Source of the DNA: Pseudoselenomonas ruminantium
GTDB taxonomy: Bacteria; Bacillota; Negativicutes; Selenomonadales; Selenomonadaceae
Direction: 5' to 3'
DNA length: 64,000 nucleotides
Assembly: GCA_902781305.1 (NCBI GenBank)
Contig: CACZIV010000013.1
Coordinates: 1-64,000, forward strand
Numbering within the stretch: the first letter of the stretch is position 1; each line of letters opens with the position of its first letter. Shown piece after piece: positions 28,085 through 38,253 of the stretch. Under the pieces are notes generated by a model. It saw only the letters and a program-made list of their open reading frames with translations. It ran no database searches and was not told where the DNA came from. The translations under genes were made by a program, and so were the position numbers.

Positions 28085-29656
28085 ATGCGGAAATGCAAAA
28101 TTTGGGCAGCGCTGGCAGTGTCGCTGCTCTTGTGTCTGAGCCTTGTGGGCTGTGGCAAGCAGGATGGTGCGGGCATGGAGAAAAACGAGCTGAAAAATAC
28201 GCTGGTCTATGCCGGGGAAAATGAGAGCACCATCAATCCTGTGCTCAGCGCCCATGATGAGGTGGGGGATTTGGTCTTCTCCGGCCTCATGAAGTACGAT
28301 GGCAATGGCAAGCCTGTGGAGGATTTGGCAGAAAGTTACAGTTTTGATGAAGGGAATCTTACCTACACCTTCAAATTGCGGCAGAATGTAAAATGGCATG
28401 ACGGGGAAAAATTTACGGCGCAGGATGTGGTGTTTACCTACGATGTGCTGACGAAGGATAAGACGCTTTCCAGCTCTGTGAAGAGTAATTACGAGGATAT
28501 TGAAAGCGTTACGGCGCCGGATGATTATACGGTGGTAATCAAGCTGAAGGAATACTGCGCCAATATGCTGGGGTATTTCACGATTGGCATCCTGCCCAAG
28601 CATCTGCTGGCCGGTCAGGATATGAATACCACTGCGTTCAATCAGAAGCCTGTGGGGACAGGCCGTTACAAATTCGTGGATTGGGACAAAAACGGCGGTA
28701 TGATTACCTTTGTGCGTAACGAGGACTATTACGGCAAGGTGCCCAATATCGAACGCATTATCTACAAGACCGTAGCCGTGGAAAGCACCAAGGCGACCAT
28801 GTTGGAAGCAGGCGAAGCGGATTTGGCCTGGCTCAATGCGAAATATGCAGCTAAATTCCGTGGCAAGGATAAGTTCACCAACTGGGATTTCAAAACCGCA
28901 GATTATCGCGGTGCTTCCATGGATATGAATGCGCCGTTCTGGAAAGCCAATGGCGATTCCATTGCGGTACTCAATTATGCAATCGACAAGAAGGCCATTG
29001 TGGACAGTGTTCTCAATGGGCAGGGCAGCATTGCGTACAGTCCCATCCAGAATAATCCGCTGGGCAGTAATAAGGCGGCCGATATCTATCCTTATGACCT
29101 GAATAAATTTGCCCAGGCCATGGAAGCTCTGGGCTGGAAAAAAGGGGAAGACGGCATCTATGTACGCAACGGTCAGCGGTTCCATTTCCGTATTCAGACC
29201 CGTGATTACGAAGAAGAACGTGTGGATATTGCCAATCTTATGTCCTCCATGCTGAAAAAAGCCGGTGTGGAAATGGAGGTTGTGCTGGTGACGAAGTTTG
29301 ACTGGAAGGCGGGCTATGATGGTTTCCTGGCTGGTTTTGCCACGCAGTTTGACCCGGATATGGCTTATGGCCAGTTCGTGACCGGCGGCAGTGACAACAC
29401 CATGCATTATAGCAATGTCACCGTAGACAAGCTGCTCAAAGAAGCCCGTCACACGGCTGATCCGGCCAAGCGTCTGCAGCTTTACGGTGAATTTGAAAAT
29501 ATTTATGCCCGGCATCCCAACGTGCTGCTCGTAGCGTATCTCGATGGTAATTACGTCAGCAATTCGGCCGTTAAGGGGCTGGATACTAAGCGGGTATTGG
29601 GGCATCATGCCGTCGGTGTGATGTGGAATATCGAAGACTGGACGATTAATCGTTAA
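28085..29656 (+). CDS. ABC importer 1, substrate-binding lipoprotein (SBP_bac_5)
   Basis: 523-residue extracytoplasmic solute receptor. The signal peptide ends in a lipobox (LSLVGC, Cys near residue 21). The body has the family 5 pattern: INPVLSAHDEVGDLVFSGLMKYD, a YTFKLRQNVKWHDGEKFTAQDVVFTYD block near residue 100, and PVGTGRYKFVDWDKNGGMITF. The ATG is placed after a GGGGGAATT site; the longer in-frame upstream extension has no signal-peptide logic. The closest type is DppA/OppA, so short peptides or a metal complex are possible ligands. A strong hairpin follows the gene. Confidence 0.9.
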   Translation: MRKCKIWAALAVSLLLCLSLVGCGKQDGAGMEKNELKNTLVYAGENESTINPVLSAHDEVGDLVFSGLMKYDGNGKPVEDLAESYSFDEGNLTYTFKLRQNVKWHDGEKFTAQDVVFTYDVLTKDKTLSSSVKSNYEDIESVTAPDDYTVVIKLKEYCANMLGYFTIGILPKHLLAGQDMNTTAFNQKPVGTGRYKFVDWDKNGGMITFVRNEDYYGKVPNIERIIYKTVAVESTKATMLEAGEADLAWLNAKYAAKFRGKDKFTNWDFKTADYRGASMDMNAPFWKANGDSIAVLNYAIDKKAIVDSVLNGQGSIAYSPIQNNPLGSNKAADIYPYDLNKFAQAMEALGWKKGEDGIYVRNGQRFHFRIQTRDYEEERVDIANLMSSMLKKAGVEMEVVLVTKFDWKAGYDGFLAGFATQFDPDMAYGQFVTGGSDNTMHYSNVTVDKLLKEARHTADPAKRLQLYGEFENIYARHPNVLLVAYLDGNYVSNSAVKGLDTKRVLGHHAVGVMWNIEDWTINR

Positions 29657-29667
29657 GACAAGTTGCG

Positions 29668-29697
29668 ATGGCTGGCCGTGGTATGACGGCCAGCCAT
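29668..29697 (+). other. Intercistronic hairpin after the binding-protein gene
   Basis: A perfect 12-bp stem (ATGGCTGGCCGT / ACGGCCAGCCAT) with a 6-base loop and no T run. In comparable operons such hairpins protect the upstream binding-protein mRNA from decay and raise its level over the ATPases. That role here is inferred. Confidence 0.6.
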
Positions 29698-29721
29698 GCT
29701 GTATAAACAGGAGGTGGAAAA

Positions 29722-30738
29722 ATGGCGGAAAAAATACTGGAATTGGAAAATTTGGCGGTCAGCTTTGCCACCCTGGAGGGCGAAGTAGAGGCTGTGCGTG
29801 GCGTGGATTTATCGGTGCAGGCAGGGGAAATTCTCTGTCTGGTAGGTGAATCTGGCTGTGGCAAGACGGTGACCTGTCATGCCGCCATGCATCTGTTACC
29901 GTCAAATGGCTTTATCAAGGAAGGCACCATAAAACTCTGCGGCCAGGACATTACGCATTATGGGGAGCGGGAAATGCGTGCCTTGCGGGGCGGCACCATG
30001 TCCATGATCTTTCAGGACCCGCTGGGAACACTAAATCCCACAATGCCCATTGGCCAGCAGATTATGGAAGTCCTGTTTAAGCATCAGCAGATGACGCGTC
30101 AGGAAGCCAAACAGCGGGCCTTGGAAATGCTTTCGATGGTGGGGATTGAGGAACCGGAAGCGCGCTTTGACTTGCAGCCGCACTTTTTCTCCGGTGGCAT
30201 GCGGCAGCGTTGTGTGATTGCGGCGGCTCTGGCGGCTAATCCTCGTCTGCTCTTTGCCGATGAAGCCACCACGGCGCTTGATGTGACGGTCAAGGCCAAA
30301 ATTTTAGATTTGCTTTTGGCTATCCGACGGCAGACCAATATCGCCATTGTCTTTGTGACGCATGATTTGGGCAGTGTGGCACGAATTGCCGACCGGGTCG
30401 CGGTGATGTATGCAGGCAGGATTGTGGAAGTGGGAACGGCTGAGGAAATTTTTTATGAGCCGCGCCATCCGTATACCTGGGGGCTGTTATCCTCCCTGCC
30501 GGCATTTGCAAGGGAGAATGGTGAGCTAAAATACATTCCCGGCATGCCGCCCTCGCTGATCAATCCACCGGCAGGAGATGCTTTTGCCAGCCGTAATCCC
30601 TATGCACTGGCGATTGACTATCAGAAAATGCCGCCGTTCTTTAAGCTTTCGGCTACACATGCGGCGGCTACCTGGCTGCTTGACAAACGGGCACCCCATA
30701 TTAAGCCGCCAATATCGATGAAGGCAGGATACAATTAA
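29722..30738 (+). CDS. ABC importer 1, ATPase 1 (OppD/DppD type)
   Basis: 338-residue cytoplasmic ATPase. Walker A is GESGCGKT, the Q-loop MIFQDPLGTLNP, the signature FSGGMRQR, Walker B LLFADEATTALDVT, and the switch histidine FVTHDLG. The C-terminal extension with HPYTWGLLSSLP and a P/N-rich tail is the oligopeptide-transporter type (oligo_HPY), although the usual CxxxxxxxC iron-sulfur-type cysteines are not evident. AGGAGG precedes the ATG. It pairs with the next ATPase, whose start overlaps its stop by one base. Confidence 0.92.
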   Translation: MAEKILELENLAVSFATLEGEVEAVRGVDLSVQAGEILCLVGESGCGKTVTCHAAMHLLPSNGFIKEGTIKLCGQDITHYGEREMRALRGGTMSMIFQDPLGTLNPTMPIGQQIMEVLFKHQQMTRQEAKQRALEMLSMVGIEEPEARFDLQPHFFSGGMRQRCVIAAALAANPRLLFADEATTALDVTVKAKILDLLLAIRRQTNIAIVFVTHDLGSVARIADRVAVMYAGRIVEVGTAEEIFYEPRHPYTWGLLSSLPAFARENGELKYIPGMPPSLINPPAGDAFASRNPYALAIDYQKMPPFFKLSATHAAATWLLDKRAPHIKPPISMKAGYN

Positions 30739-31583
30739 TGGACAATGCGATTATGCTTGAATTGCGAAAGGTCAGTCAGCACTTTTACATACATAAGAAT
30801 TTGACGGTCAAGGCGGTGGATGAATTGGATTTGACCATTCGCCGAGGCGAGGTCTTGGGGCTGGTCGGCGAGTCGGGCTGTGGAAAATCCACGGTAGCGC
30901 GGATGATTGCGGGAATTTACCAGCCGACTGCGGGTGAACTGGTCTTTGGTGGAAGGGGAAAACCACGGGTACAGCTGATTTTTCAGGATTCGGCGGCGGC
31001 GCTAAATCCGCGCATGAGCGTTGCCGAAATCATCTTAGAACCCCTGCGGATTCAAGGGCAGGATTACAAAAGTCCGGCCATAAGGCGCAGGATGGCTGAA
31101 CTCATGGAGCAGGTTGGACTGGCGGAACGATTAGCAGGCAAGCTGCCGGGCGAATTATCTGGTGGCCAACGTCAGCGCGCAGCCATTGCCCGCAGCTTGA
31201 TGGTGCAGCCGGAACTCTTAGTAGCGGATGAACCGATTGCCTCACTGGATATCTCCAGACAGGCGCAGATTATCTCCCTGATGCAGCGTTTACAAAAAGC
31301 GTATAATTTTACCCTGCTGTTTATTGCCCATGACCTGTCTGTGGTGCGTTATATCAGCCAGCGTACAGGCGTAATGTTAAAAGGCAAGCTCGTGGAACTA
31401 GCGCCTACGGAAGAACTTTTTGGTCATCCGGAGCACCCTTATACCAAGGCGCTGCTTTCCGCAATACCTGTGCCGGACCCGCTTTATGAACGGCAGAAAC
31501 AAATACTCGACTACGATACCCGTCAGCCTTTAGGGAGAGAAATGTGTGAGAAAAGACCAGGCCATTTTGTCAGAGTTTCTTGA
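30738..31583 (+). CDS. ABC importer 1, ATPase 2 (OppF/DppF type)
   Basis: 281-residue partner ATPase with Walker [23 protein letters not shown], signature [15 protein letters not shown], Walker [15 protein letters not shown] and switch FIAHDLS, ending with the [12 protein letters not shown] segment. It closes the operon. The -35 element of the next promoter (TTGACA at 31580-31585) overlaps its stop codon, so the mut operon promoter is embedded in the end of this gene. Confidence 0.92.
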   Translation: MDNAIMLELRKVSQHFYIHKNLTVKAVDELDLTIRRGEVLGLVGESGCGKSTVARMIAGIYQPTAGELVFGGRGKPRVQLIFQDSAAALNPRMSVAEIILEPLRIQGQDYKSPAIRRRMAELMEQVGLAERLAGKLPGELSGGQRQRAAIARSLMVQPELLVADEPIASLDISRQAQIISLMQRLQKAYNFTLLFIAHDLSVVRYISQRTGVMLKGKLVELAPTEELFGHPEHPYTKALLSAIPVPDPLYERQKQILDYDTRQPLGREMCEKRPGHFVRVS

Positions 31584-31608
31584 CAAATTTAATAATTAGT
31601 ATTAATAT
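31580..31608 (+). promoter_or_regulatory. Promoter of the riboswitch-mutAB operon
   Basis: TTGACA (31580-31585), 17-bp spacer, TAATAT (31603-31608). This is a near-consensus sigma-A promoter that overlaps the stop codon of the upstream ATPase gene and starts transcription about 15-20 bp before the riboswitch. Confidence 0.75.
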
Positions 31609-31631
31609 TAGCATTAGGCTTAAATATATTT

Positions 31632-31796
31632 GGGAACAGGTGTCCTACGGACTTAATAGGGAATCCGGTATAAGCCGGAGCGGTCCCGCCACTGTAAGGT
31701 GGAGTCCTGCATCATATTGTCACTGGGGTAGAAATGCGTACCTTGGGAAGGCGATGCAGGATGATGAAACCGAGCCAGGAGAACTGCCTGTTCTGA
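31632..31796 (+). ncRNA. Cobalamin riboswitch
   Basis: Its conserved elements appear in order. The closing stem P1 pairs GGAACAGG (31633-31640) with CCTGTTCT (31787-31794). GGGAATCCGGTATAAGCCGG follows, then CGGTCCCGCCACTGTAA, the peripheral stem pairing GTCCTGCATC with GATGCAGGA, and the B12 box GAGCCAGGAGAACTGCC. It lies in the leader between its promoter and a terminator, 166 bp before mutA. Known members bind B12 coenzymes and usually lower expression when bound. Confidence 0.93.
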
Positions 31797-31885
31797 CATC
31801 ACCGTGATGCGAAATTTCGTGTCGTGCCTGCGAGCGATGGGTAGGGGATTGAATCTAAGCGTGGGGACTTTGTGCGCAAGTAGAG

Positions 31886-31925
31886 GGCAATCTATCTGTA
31901 TTTCGCAGATGGATTGCCTTTTTTG
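31886..31925 (+). terminator. Leader terminator between riboswitch and mutA
   Basis: A 13-bp stem (GGCAATCTATCTG / CAGATGGATTGCC, one G.T pair) with a short loop is followed by TTTTTT. It stands 38 bp before mutA, so it is the likely point at which the riboswitch decides read-through. Confidence 0.85.
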
Positions 31926-31962
31926 GTGCGCGGGTTTTCACAAGACAAGAGGAGGCTGTGCT

Positions 31963-34140
31963 ATGAGTAATGAAACTGGCGAGCTGGATTTGCAGGCCAT
32001 CTTGAAAAAGGCCGAGCAGCAGACGGACTTTCCCGATGTGCCACTTGATGAGTTCACTCCGCCTAGTTATGAGGAGTGGAAAGAGGCCTGTATCACCCTG
32101 CTCAAAGGGGCGCCCTTTGAAAAGAAGATGTATACCAAAACCTATGAGGGCATCACCTTCGACCCCATGTACTTCCGCAAGGATACGGAGGACATTCTGC
32201 CCAAAGAGTCTTTCCCGGGAATGGGGGACTACCTGCGAGGTGCTCAGCCCAGCGGGTATGTGGGCAAGCCCTGGGGGATTGCCCAGGTCTGTGATGAAAC
32301 CCTGCCGGAGGAAAATAACGAGCTTCTGCGCCATGAACAGGAGAAGGGCTCGACCATCTATCATATCAAACTGGACAGCGCGAGCTTAAAGGCCGAAGAT
32401 GTACGCAAGGCCGCTGCTCCTGGGGACGAGGGCGTGTCGGTGACGACTTTGGACGATATGCACACCCTTCTGAATGGCTTGAAACTCGATAAATATCCCG
32501 TCTATCTCTATGCCGGAGAATCGGCGCTGCCGATGTTGTCGCTCTTTGCCGGGGCGCTGAAAGCTTCTGGTCAGGATTTGACGAAAATCCGCGGCATTGT
32601 CGGCGCTGACCCGTTAGGGGAACTTACGGCCAAGGGCAAAAACAGCAAGGATAGCGAAAGCCTTTACTGCGATATGGCGAAGTGTGCCAAATGGGCGGTG
32701 AAACATGCACCGGGACTCAAAACGGTCTTTGTGCGCAGTGATGTGTACAGCCGTGGCGGGGCCAATGATGTGCAGGAATCGGCTTATACGCTGGCTACAG
32801 CAGTAGCTTATCTGCGGGCTTTGCTCGAACGCGGCCTGACCATAGACGAAGCGGCCGGACAGATAATGTTTGGTTTCTCCATGGGGGCAAACTTCTTCCT
32901 GCAGATTGCCAAACTGCGCGCCCTGCGTCCGCTCTGGGCACAGATTGTCGAGGCCTTCGGTGGCAGTAAGGACGCGCAGCGCATGCATATCCATGCACGC
33001 CCGGCGCTGTTCTTCAAGACCGTCTATGACCCCTATGTGAATATGCTGCGCAATACGACGGAGATTTTCTCCGGTGTCGTGGGCGGCGTGGATTCCTTTG
33101 AAAGCTCGCCCTTTGACGAACCCATCCGCAAGGGGGATGAATTCTCCCGCCGCATTGCGCGGAATGTGCAGATTATTTTGCAAGAGGAATTTGGCCTGTT
33201 GCAGCCGATTGACCCGGCTGGTGGCTCTTGGGCCGTAGAAACGCTCACGAAGCAGATGAAGGAAAAAGTCTGGGCCGAGTTCCAGGTTATCGAAGGCAAG
33301 GGTGGTATGCTCGCCGCTTTGCAGGAAGGCTATCCGCAGAGCGAGATTGCGGCCATTCTTGCCGCCCGCTTCAAGGCTGCGGAAACCCGCAAGGACCGCA
33401 TTGTGGGCAACAATATGTACCCGAATATGACGGAAACCTTGCTTGACCCGCGTCCTGAAGATGTGGAGGAGAACAAAAAACAGCGCACGGCACAGGTCGA
33501 AGCTTATCTGGCCGATATCGACGAAGCCTTTAAGGCAGAAAAACTCGCGGCCTTAAAGACTGGTGAAGGCTGCCTGGTCAGCCTGGCTATCGAAGCGGCA
33601 CAGGCTGGTGCCACGACGGCCGAAATCGCCGCAGCTTTAGCGGGCAAGGAAAGCGAAACGGTTACGGCCATTGCCCCGCACCGTTGGAGTGAACGCTTTG
33701 AAGCCCTGCGCAAGACCACAGAGGCTTACAAGGCCGAGCATCACGATAATGTGAAGATTTTCCTCGCCAATATGGGCCCAATTCCGCAGCATAAGGCCAG
33801 AGCTGATTTCACCACGGGCTTTTTGCAGGTTGGTGCCTTTGAGGTGCTCGGCAATAATGGCTTCCCGACCGTGGAAGAAGCCGCGCAGGCCGCCAAGGAA
33901 TCCGGCGCGGATGCCGTGGTTATCTGTTCGACGGATGCCAATTATCCGGAAATCGTGCCGCAGCTCGCACCAAAACTCCATGAGGTGCTGCCCCAGGCGA
34001 CGGTGTTCTTAGCCGGTGCCGCACCGAAGGATTTGCTCGAAACTTACAATGAAGCCGGTATTGATGAATATATTTCCGTCAAGGCCAACTGCTATAAAAT
34101 CCTGCAGCTCCTGCAGCAGAAGAAAGGGATGATTGCATAA
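31963..34140 (+). CDS. mutA: Methylmalonyl-CoA mutase small subunit
   Basis: 725 residues, the non-catalytic partner of the heterodimeric mutase that interconverts succinyl-CoA and (R)-methylmalonyl-CoA. The barrel domain is recognisable ([84 protein letters not shown]). The C-terminal domain has the B12-binding fold but lacks the cobalt-ligating DxHxxG (here [13 protein letters not shown]), as expected for this subunit. ATG 31963 is taken because AAGAGGAGG lies upstream; the reading frame is open further back through the terminator but that is not coding. The stop overlaps the mutB start. Confidence 0.93.
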   Translation: MSNETGELDLQAILKKAEQQTDFPDVPLDEFTPPSYEEWKEACITLLKGAPFEKKMYTKTYEGITFDPMYFRKDTEDILPKESFPGMGDYLRGAQPSGYVGKPWGIAQVCDETLPEENNELLRHEQEKGSTIYHIKLDSASLKAEDVRKAAAPGDEGVSVTTLDDMHTLLNGLKLDKYPVYLYAGESALPMLSLFAGALKASGQDLTKIRGIVGADPLGELTAKGKNSKDSESLYCDMAKCAKWAVKHAPGLKTVFVRSDVYSRGGANDVQESAYTLATAVAYLRALLERGLTIDEAAGQIMFGFSMGANFFLQIAKLRALRPLWAQIVEAFGGSKDAQRMHIHARPALFFKTVYDPYVNMLRNTTEIFSGVVGGVDSFESSPFDEPIRKGDEFSRRIARNVQIILQEEFGLLQPIDPAGGSWAVETLTKQMKEKVWAEFQVIEGKGGMLAALQEGYPQSEIAAILAARFKAAETRKDRIVGNNMYPNMTETLLDPRPEDVEENKKQRTAQVEAYLADIDEAFKAEKLAALKTGEGCLVSLAIEAAQAGATTAEIAAALAGKESETVTAIAPHRWSERFEALRKTTEAYKAEHHDNVKIFLANMGPIPQHKARADFTTGFLQVGAFEVLGNNGFPTVEEAAQAAKESGADAVVICSTDANYPEIVPQLAPKLHEVLPQATVFLAGAAPKDLLETYNEAGIDEYISVKANCYKILQLLQQKKGMIA

Positions 34141-36338
34141 TGAGCTACCAAAATCCTGACTTTACCCAAATGAGCCTGCGGGAACCGACGGGAGCCGACG
34201 CGCGCGAGTGGGAAAAACTCTTTTCCGCACAGGCCGGGGCTGAGTTTGACAACCTTACCCGCCGTACCATGGAACATATTCCCGTAAAGCCATTCTACAA
34301 CCATGATGAATACGACCATATGAACCATCTGGACTTTGCCAGTGGGATTCCGCCCTGCCTGCGTGGGCCGTATTCGACCATGTATGTGTTCCGTCCCTGG
34401 ACGGTACGCCAGTACGCGGGCTTTTCCACGGCTGAGGAATCCAATGCGTTCTACCGCCGCAATCTGGCCGCTGGTCAGAAAGGCCTTTCGATTGCGTTTG
34501 ACCTGCCGACGCACCGCGGCTATGATGCGGATAATCCGCGCGTGGTCGGTGACGTAGGTAAAGCTGGCGTGTCGGTCTGCTCGATGCTCGATATGAACAT
34601 TTTGTTCTCGGGGATTCCCCTTGACCAGATGTCCGTATCCATGACCATGAATGGCGCGGTATTGCCGATTCTCGCCTTCTTCATCCAGTCCGGCGTTGAA
34701 CAGGGCGTGGATAAGAAAATCATGGCGGGCACCATACAGAATGACATCTTAAAAGAATTTATGGTGCGTAACACCTATATTTACCCGCCGGAAATGTCCA
34801 TGCGCATTATCGGGGATATCTTCGAGTACACGACGAAATACATGCCGAAATTCAACAGCATTTCGATTTCCGGCTACCATATGCAGGAGGCCGGGGCGCC
34901 TGCCGATATCGAATTGGGCTATACGCTGGCCGATGGTCTCGAATACATCCGCACGGGTATCAAGGCCGGTCTGCCGGTCGATGCCTTTGCCAAGCGTCTG
35001 TCTTTCTTCTGGGCGATTGGCAAGAACTACTTTATGGAAGTGGCCAAGATGCGGGCGGCCCGCGTGCTTTGGGCCAAAATTGTCAAGTCCTTTGGCGCCG
35101 AAGACCCCAAATCCATGGCGCTCAGAACCCACAGCCAGACTTCGGGCTGGTCGCTCACGGCGCAGGACCCGTTCAACAATATCTCGCGTACGGCGATGGA
35201 GGCCATGGGTGCAGCTCTCGGCCACACCCAGTCCCTGCATACCAATGCGCTCGACGAAGCCATCGCCCTGCCGACCGACTTCTCGGCCCGCATTGCGCGC
35301 AACACGCAGCTCTACATTCAGGACGAAACGAGCGTCTGCAAGATTATCGACCCCTGGGGCGGTTCCTACTATGTGGAAGCGCTCACCAACGAAATCATTC
35401 GCCGTGCCTGGGCGCATATTCAGGAAGTCGAGGCATTGGGCGGCATGGCCAAAGCCATCTCTACGGGCCTGCCCAAGATGCGTATCGAGGAAGCCGCTGC
35501 CCGCCGTCAGGCGCAAATCGACTCGGGCAACGAAACGATTGTGGGCCTGAACAAGTACCGTCTCGAAAAGGAAGATCCGCTGGAAATTCTCGCCATCGAC
35601 AACACCGCCGTGCGCAATGCACAGGTGGAACGCCTCGAAAAATTGCGGCGTGAACGCAATGAGGATGATGTGCGCCGGGCCCTCGAAGCGATTACGAAAG
35701 CGGCTGACAGCCGCGATAACGGCAACCTGCTCGAATGTGCTGTGGAGGCCGCAAGAGTCCGCGCATCCCTGGGCGAAATCTCGGATGCCGTCGAAAAGGT
35801 TTCGGGCCGCTATCAGGCGGTTATCCATACCATTTCGGGCGTGTATTCCTCTGAGTTCACCGACAAGACGGAACTGGAGAAAGCGCGTTCCATGGCGGAT
35901 GAATTTGAAGAACTCACGGGCCGCCGCCCACGTATCTTCGTGGCCAAGATGGGCCAGGACGGCCATGACCGCGGTCAGAAGGTTATCGCCTCGTCGTTTG
36001 CGGATATGGGCTGGGATGTCGATGTGGGCCCGCTGTTCCAGACGCCGGAAGAAACGGCGCAGGATGCTGTCGATAACGATGTGCACATGGTCGGCTTCAG
36101 TTCGCTCGCTGCCGGACATAACACGCTCCTGCCGCAACTGGTCGACGAACTCAAAAAGCTGGGCCGTGAGGATATCATGGTCTGCATTGGCGGCGTAATT
36201 CCTGTACAGGATTACGACAATCTCTATGAGCATGGTGCGGTGGCTATTTTTGCACCGGGCACCAATATCCCGGAGGCCGGCATTAAGCTCTTGACCCTGC
36301 TGATTGACCGGGCCAAGGAGGAACTGGCCGAAGAATAA
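34140..36338 (+). CDS. mutB: Methylmalonyl-CoA mutase large (catalytic) subunit
   Basis: 732-residue adenosylcobalamin enzyme on the succinate-to-propionate route. The barrel carries [40 protein letters not shown] and [17 protein letters not shown], with the conserved tyrosine and substrate-contacting residues, and [11 protein letters not shown]. The C-terminal B12 domain has [13 protein letters not shown], whose DGHDRG supplies the histidine that ligates cobalt, then [16 protein letters not shown] and [11 protein letters not shown]. Overlap with mutA (TAATG) couples translation. A terminator follows before meaB, probably partly read through. Confidence 0.97.
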   Translation: MSYQNPDFTQMSLREPTGADAREWEKLFSAQAGAEFDNLTRRTMEHIPVKPFYNHDEYDHMNHLDFASGIPPCLRGPYSTMYVFRPWTVRQYAGFSTAEESNAFYRRNLAAGQKGLSIAFDLPTHRGYDADNPRVVGDVGKAGVSVCSMLDMNILFSGIPLDQMSVSMTMNGAVLPILAFFIQSGVEQGVDKKIMAGTIQNDILKEFMVRNTYIYPPEMSMRIIGDIFEYTTKYMPKFNSISISGYHMQEAGAPADIELGYTLADGLEYIRTGIKAGLPVDAFAKRLSFFWAIGKNYFMEVAKMRAARVLWAKIVKSFGAEDPKSMALRTHSQTSGWSLTAQDPFNNISRTAMEAMGAALGHTQSLHTNALDEAIALPTDFSARIARNTQLYIQDETSVCKIIDPWGGSYYVEALTNEIIRRAWAHIQEVEALGGMAKAISTGLPKMRIEEAAARRQAQIDSGNETIVGLNKYRLEKEDPLEILAIDNTAVRNAQVERLEKLRRERNEDDVRRALEAITKAADSRDNGNLLECAVEAARVRASLGEISDAVEKVSGRYQAVIHTISGVYSSEFTDKTELEKARSMADEFEELTGRRPRIFVAKMGQDGHDRGQKVIASSFADMGWDVDVGPLFQTPEETAQDAVDNDVHMVGFSSLAAGHNTLLPQLVDELKKLGREDIMVCIGGVIPVQDYDNLYEHGAVAIFAPGTNIPEAGIKLLTLLIDRAKEELAEE

Positions 36339-36343
36339 CCGAC

Positions 36344-36376
36344 AAGCCCTCCCTGCATATTGAGGGAGGGCTTTTT
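36344..36376 (+). terminator. Terminator-like hairpin between mutB and meaB
   Basis: An 11-bp stem (AAGCCCTCCCT / AGGGAGGGCTT) followed by TTTTT. The ribosome-binding site of meaB begins right after it, so it probably lowers meaB expression relative to mutAB. Confidence 0.75.
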
Positions 36377-36389
36377 GAAGGAGGCAATG

Positions 36390-37583
36390 ATGGAGAAAAA
36401 ATACAGTACATCAAAGCCCAGCTGGGTGCCAGAGGAACCAAATGAAAAATTTGCCTGTTCGGTTATGGGGGGCATTGAAGGCATCAAGGATACCACCGTG
36501 GGCAATATCAATCCCGCCTTGACCAGCGGAAGGATGAAGCCCAAACGCCGTCTGATTATGTCCGAGGATGACTATGTGGACGGGGTTTTAAAGGGGGATA
36601 GGATGACGCTTTCCCGCGCCATCACGCTGATTGAAAGCAACAGCCCCCGCCACTTTGCCAAGGCGCAAAGGGTGCTGCAACGGTTGCTGCCGCATACAGG
36701 CAAAGCCCTGCGCATTGGCATTACCGGTGTGCCGGGGGCGGGCAAAAGCACCATGATTGAAGCCTTCGGCAATATGCTCTGTGATGCGGGGCATAGGGTT
36801 GCCGTGCTGACCGTCGACCCGACAAGTTCCGTCACCAAGGGCTCTATACTGGGGGATAAGACTCGGATGGGGACCCTGTCACGGCGGCGGGAAGCCTTTA
36901 TCCGCCCTTCACCGGCAGGCGGGACGCTGGGGGGCGTTGCCCGCAAGAGCCGTGAAACCATGCTGATGTGCGAGGCGGCAGGTTATGATGTGATTATCAT
37001 TGAGACCGTTGGGGTGGGCCAGTCAGAAACCACCGTGCGCTCAATGGTAGATTTCTTCCTGCTCGTGGTGCTCACTGGCGCCGGGGATGAATTGCAGGGA
37101 ATCAAGAAGGGGATTATGGAACTGGCCGATGCCATTGTCGTCAACAAGGCCGATGGGGATAATTTGGTCAAGGCAAAGGTATCGCGGGGCCAGTATGAGC
37201 GGATGCTCGAATACATTCGCCCGGCAACTCCGGGCTGGCCGACGCATGCCTATATGTGTTCGGCCCTTGAAAAGACGGGCTTAAAAGAACTCTGGGAAGT
37301 CATCAAGGGCTTTCGGGAAAATACGCAAAAGAGCGGCATCTGGGATAAGCGCCGGGATGGACAGCTCCTGGACTGGATGCATAGCATGATTGACGAGCAT
37401 CTGCACAATCTGTTCTTTGAAGACCCGGTGATTACGGGGAGAATGCCGGAGGTGCGTGAGGCGGTGCTCGATGGCACGATTTCGCCTACGCAGGCGGTGG
37501 CCGAGCTCGTGAAGCTCTTTGATGTGGAGCGGGCGGCGCACCGTCAGGTGGATATCTTCCATCCCGAACAGGAAAAGGGGTGA
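36390..37583 (+). CDS. meaB: Methylmalonyl-CoA mutase chaperone GTPase (MeaB/ArgK)
   Basis: 397-residue G3E-family GTPase that gates cofactor loading and protects the mutase from inactivation. The P-loop is GVPGAGKS (preceded by LRIGIT), DPTSSVTKGSILGDKTRM is the switch I region, IETVGVGQSE the switch II/Walker B, and NKAD the guanine-specificity motif. ATG 36390 is preferred to 36387 because AAGGAGG then has a 5-bp spacing. An N-terminal extension of roughly 60-70 residues precedes the usual MeaB start. It sits between mutB and an MsrA-like gene. Confidence 0.94.
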   Translation: MEKKYSTSKPSWVPEEPNEKFACSVMGGIEGIKDTTVGNINPALTSGRMKPKRRLIMSEDDYVDGVLKGDRMTLSRAITLIESNSPRHFAKAQRVLQRLLPHTGKALRIGITGVPGAGKSTMIEAFGNMLCDAGHRVAVLTVDPTSSVTKGSILGDKTRMGTLSRRREAFIRPSPAGGTLGGVARKSRETMLMCEAAGYDVIIIETVGVGQSETTVRSMVDFFLLVVLTGAGDELQGIKKGIMELADAIVVNKADGDNLVKAKVSRGQYERMLEYIRPATPGWPTHAYMCSALEKTGLKELWEVIKGFRENTQKSGIWDKRRDGQLLDWMHSMIDEHLHNLFFEDPVITGRMPEVREAVLDGTISPTQAVAELVKLFDVERAAHRQVDIFHPEQEKG

Positions 37584-37587
37584 GTAT

Positions 37588-38151
37588 TTGTATACCAAGA
37601 AAATCTACTTTTCCGGCGGGGATTTCCATGAACTGCAGGAAGTCTTTGCCCATCTTCCAGGAGTGGTGACAACCCGCACGGGCTATATCAATGGGGAAAA
37701 GGAGGCAGCTTATGCGGATGTGGTATCGGGGAAGGTTATGGCCTATATGGGAGTGGAAGTAATTTACAATCCCAAAAAGATGGATATATCCAAGCTTTTG
37801 GATATCCTCTTTGCCGTGGTCAATCCCTATATCCCGGATGGACAGGGCAAGGCAAGAGGGCCAATGTACAGGGCCGGGGTGTTCTACACGGCGGCAGAAG
37901 ATGAACCGCAGATACAGCTGCATTTAAACTTCATTGCCAATCGTGGCAAAGCCCCGGCAGTAGGCAATGCACAGCTTACGGTCAATGACCCCAACAGCAA
38001 TCCGCAGCTGGCGCGTAAATTATATGCACTGGCTGAAAAGCTGCAAAGTTTTCAGCCCGCAGAAGAAGACCGGCAGGATTATCTTTCCCGCAATCCTGAT
38101 ACACCGACTTATATTGATTTTGCCAAGCTGCGGGAATATGTAAGGTTTTGA
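37588..38151 (+). CDS. MsrA-fold protein lacking the catalytic cysteine
   Basis: 187 residues clearly related to peptide methionine sulfoxide reductase A: YFSGGDFHELQEVFAHLPGVV aligns with the MsrA start, TGYINGEK with GYAGG, VEVIYNPKKMDISKLLDILFAVVNP with the strand-helix unit, and RGPMYRAGVFY with the GTQYRSAIFY block. In place of the active-site GCFW it reads GDFH, so the nucleophilic Cys is Asp and no cysteine is present anywhere in the protein. Reductase activity is therefore unlikely. It starts with TTG 4 bp after meaB and ends before a terminator, so it is part of the mut operon. A binding or regulatory role is possible, but I cannot name it. Confidence 0.8.
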   Translation: MYTKKIYFSGGDFHELQEVFAHLPGVVTTRTGYINGEKEAAYADVVSGKVMAYMGVEVIYNPKKMDISKLLDILFAVVNPYIPDGQGKARGPMYRAGVFYTAAEDEPQIQLHLNFIANRGKAPAVGNAQLTVNDPNSNPQLARKLYALAEKLQSFQPAEEDRQDYLSRNPDTPTYIDFAKLREYVRF

Positions 38152-38155
38152 AGTG

Positions 38156-38200
38156 AAAACTCCCTTGATGTGTGCAATAGCAGGCGTCAGGGGAGTTTTT
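38156..38200 (+). terminator. Terminator of the mut operon
   Basis: AAAACTCCCTTGATG pairs with CGTCAGGGGAGTTTT (two G.T pairs) and is followed by T's, just after the MsrA-like stop. Confidence 0.85.
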
Positions 38201-38253
38201 GTAAATTGCAGTTTGCCAGTACATGCTGAAAGATTTTTGTTACAGCTCAGTTT

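Noticed and set aside
26141..31583. Recent duplication of the two ABC importer operons
   Set aside because: Gene order differs (binding protein third versus last) and the proteins are divergent; only the short upstream motif is nearly identical.
31580..31807. A 75-codon frame running through the riboswitch
   Set aside because: It lies wholly in the cobalamin aptamer, lacks a ribosome-binding site and codes for nothing recognisable.
31804..31962. A longer N-terminus for MutA
   Set aside because: The in-frame extension runs through the leader terminator. A good ribosome-binding site precedes the ATG at 31963.
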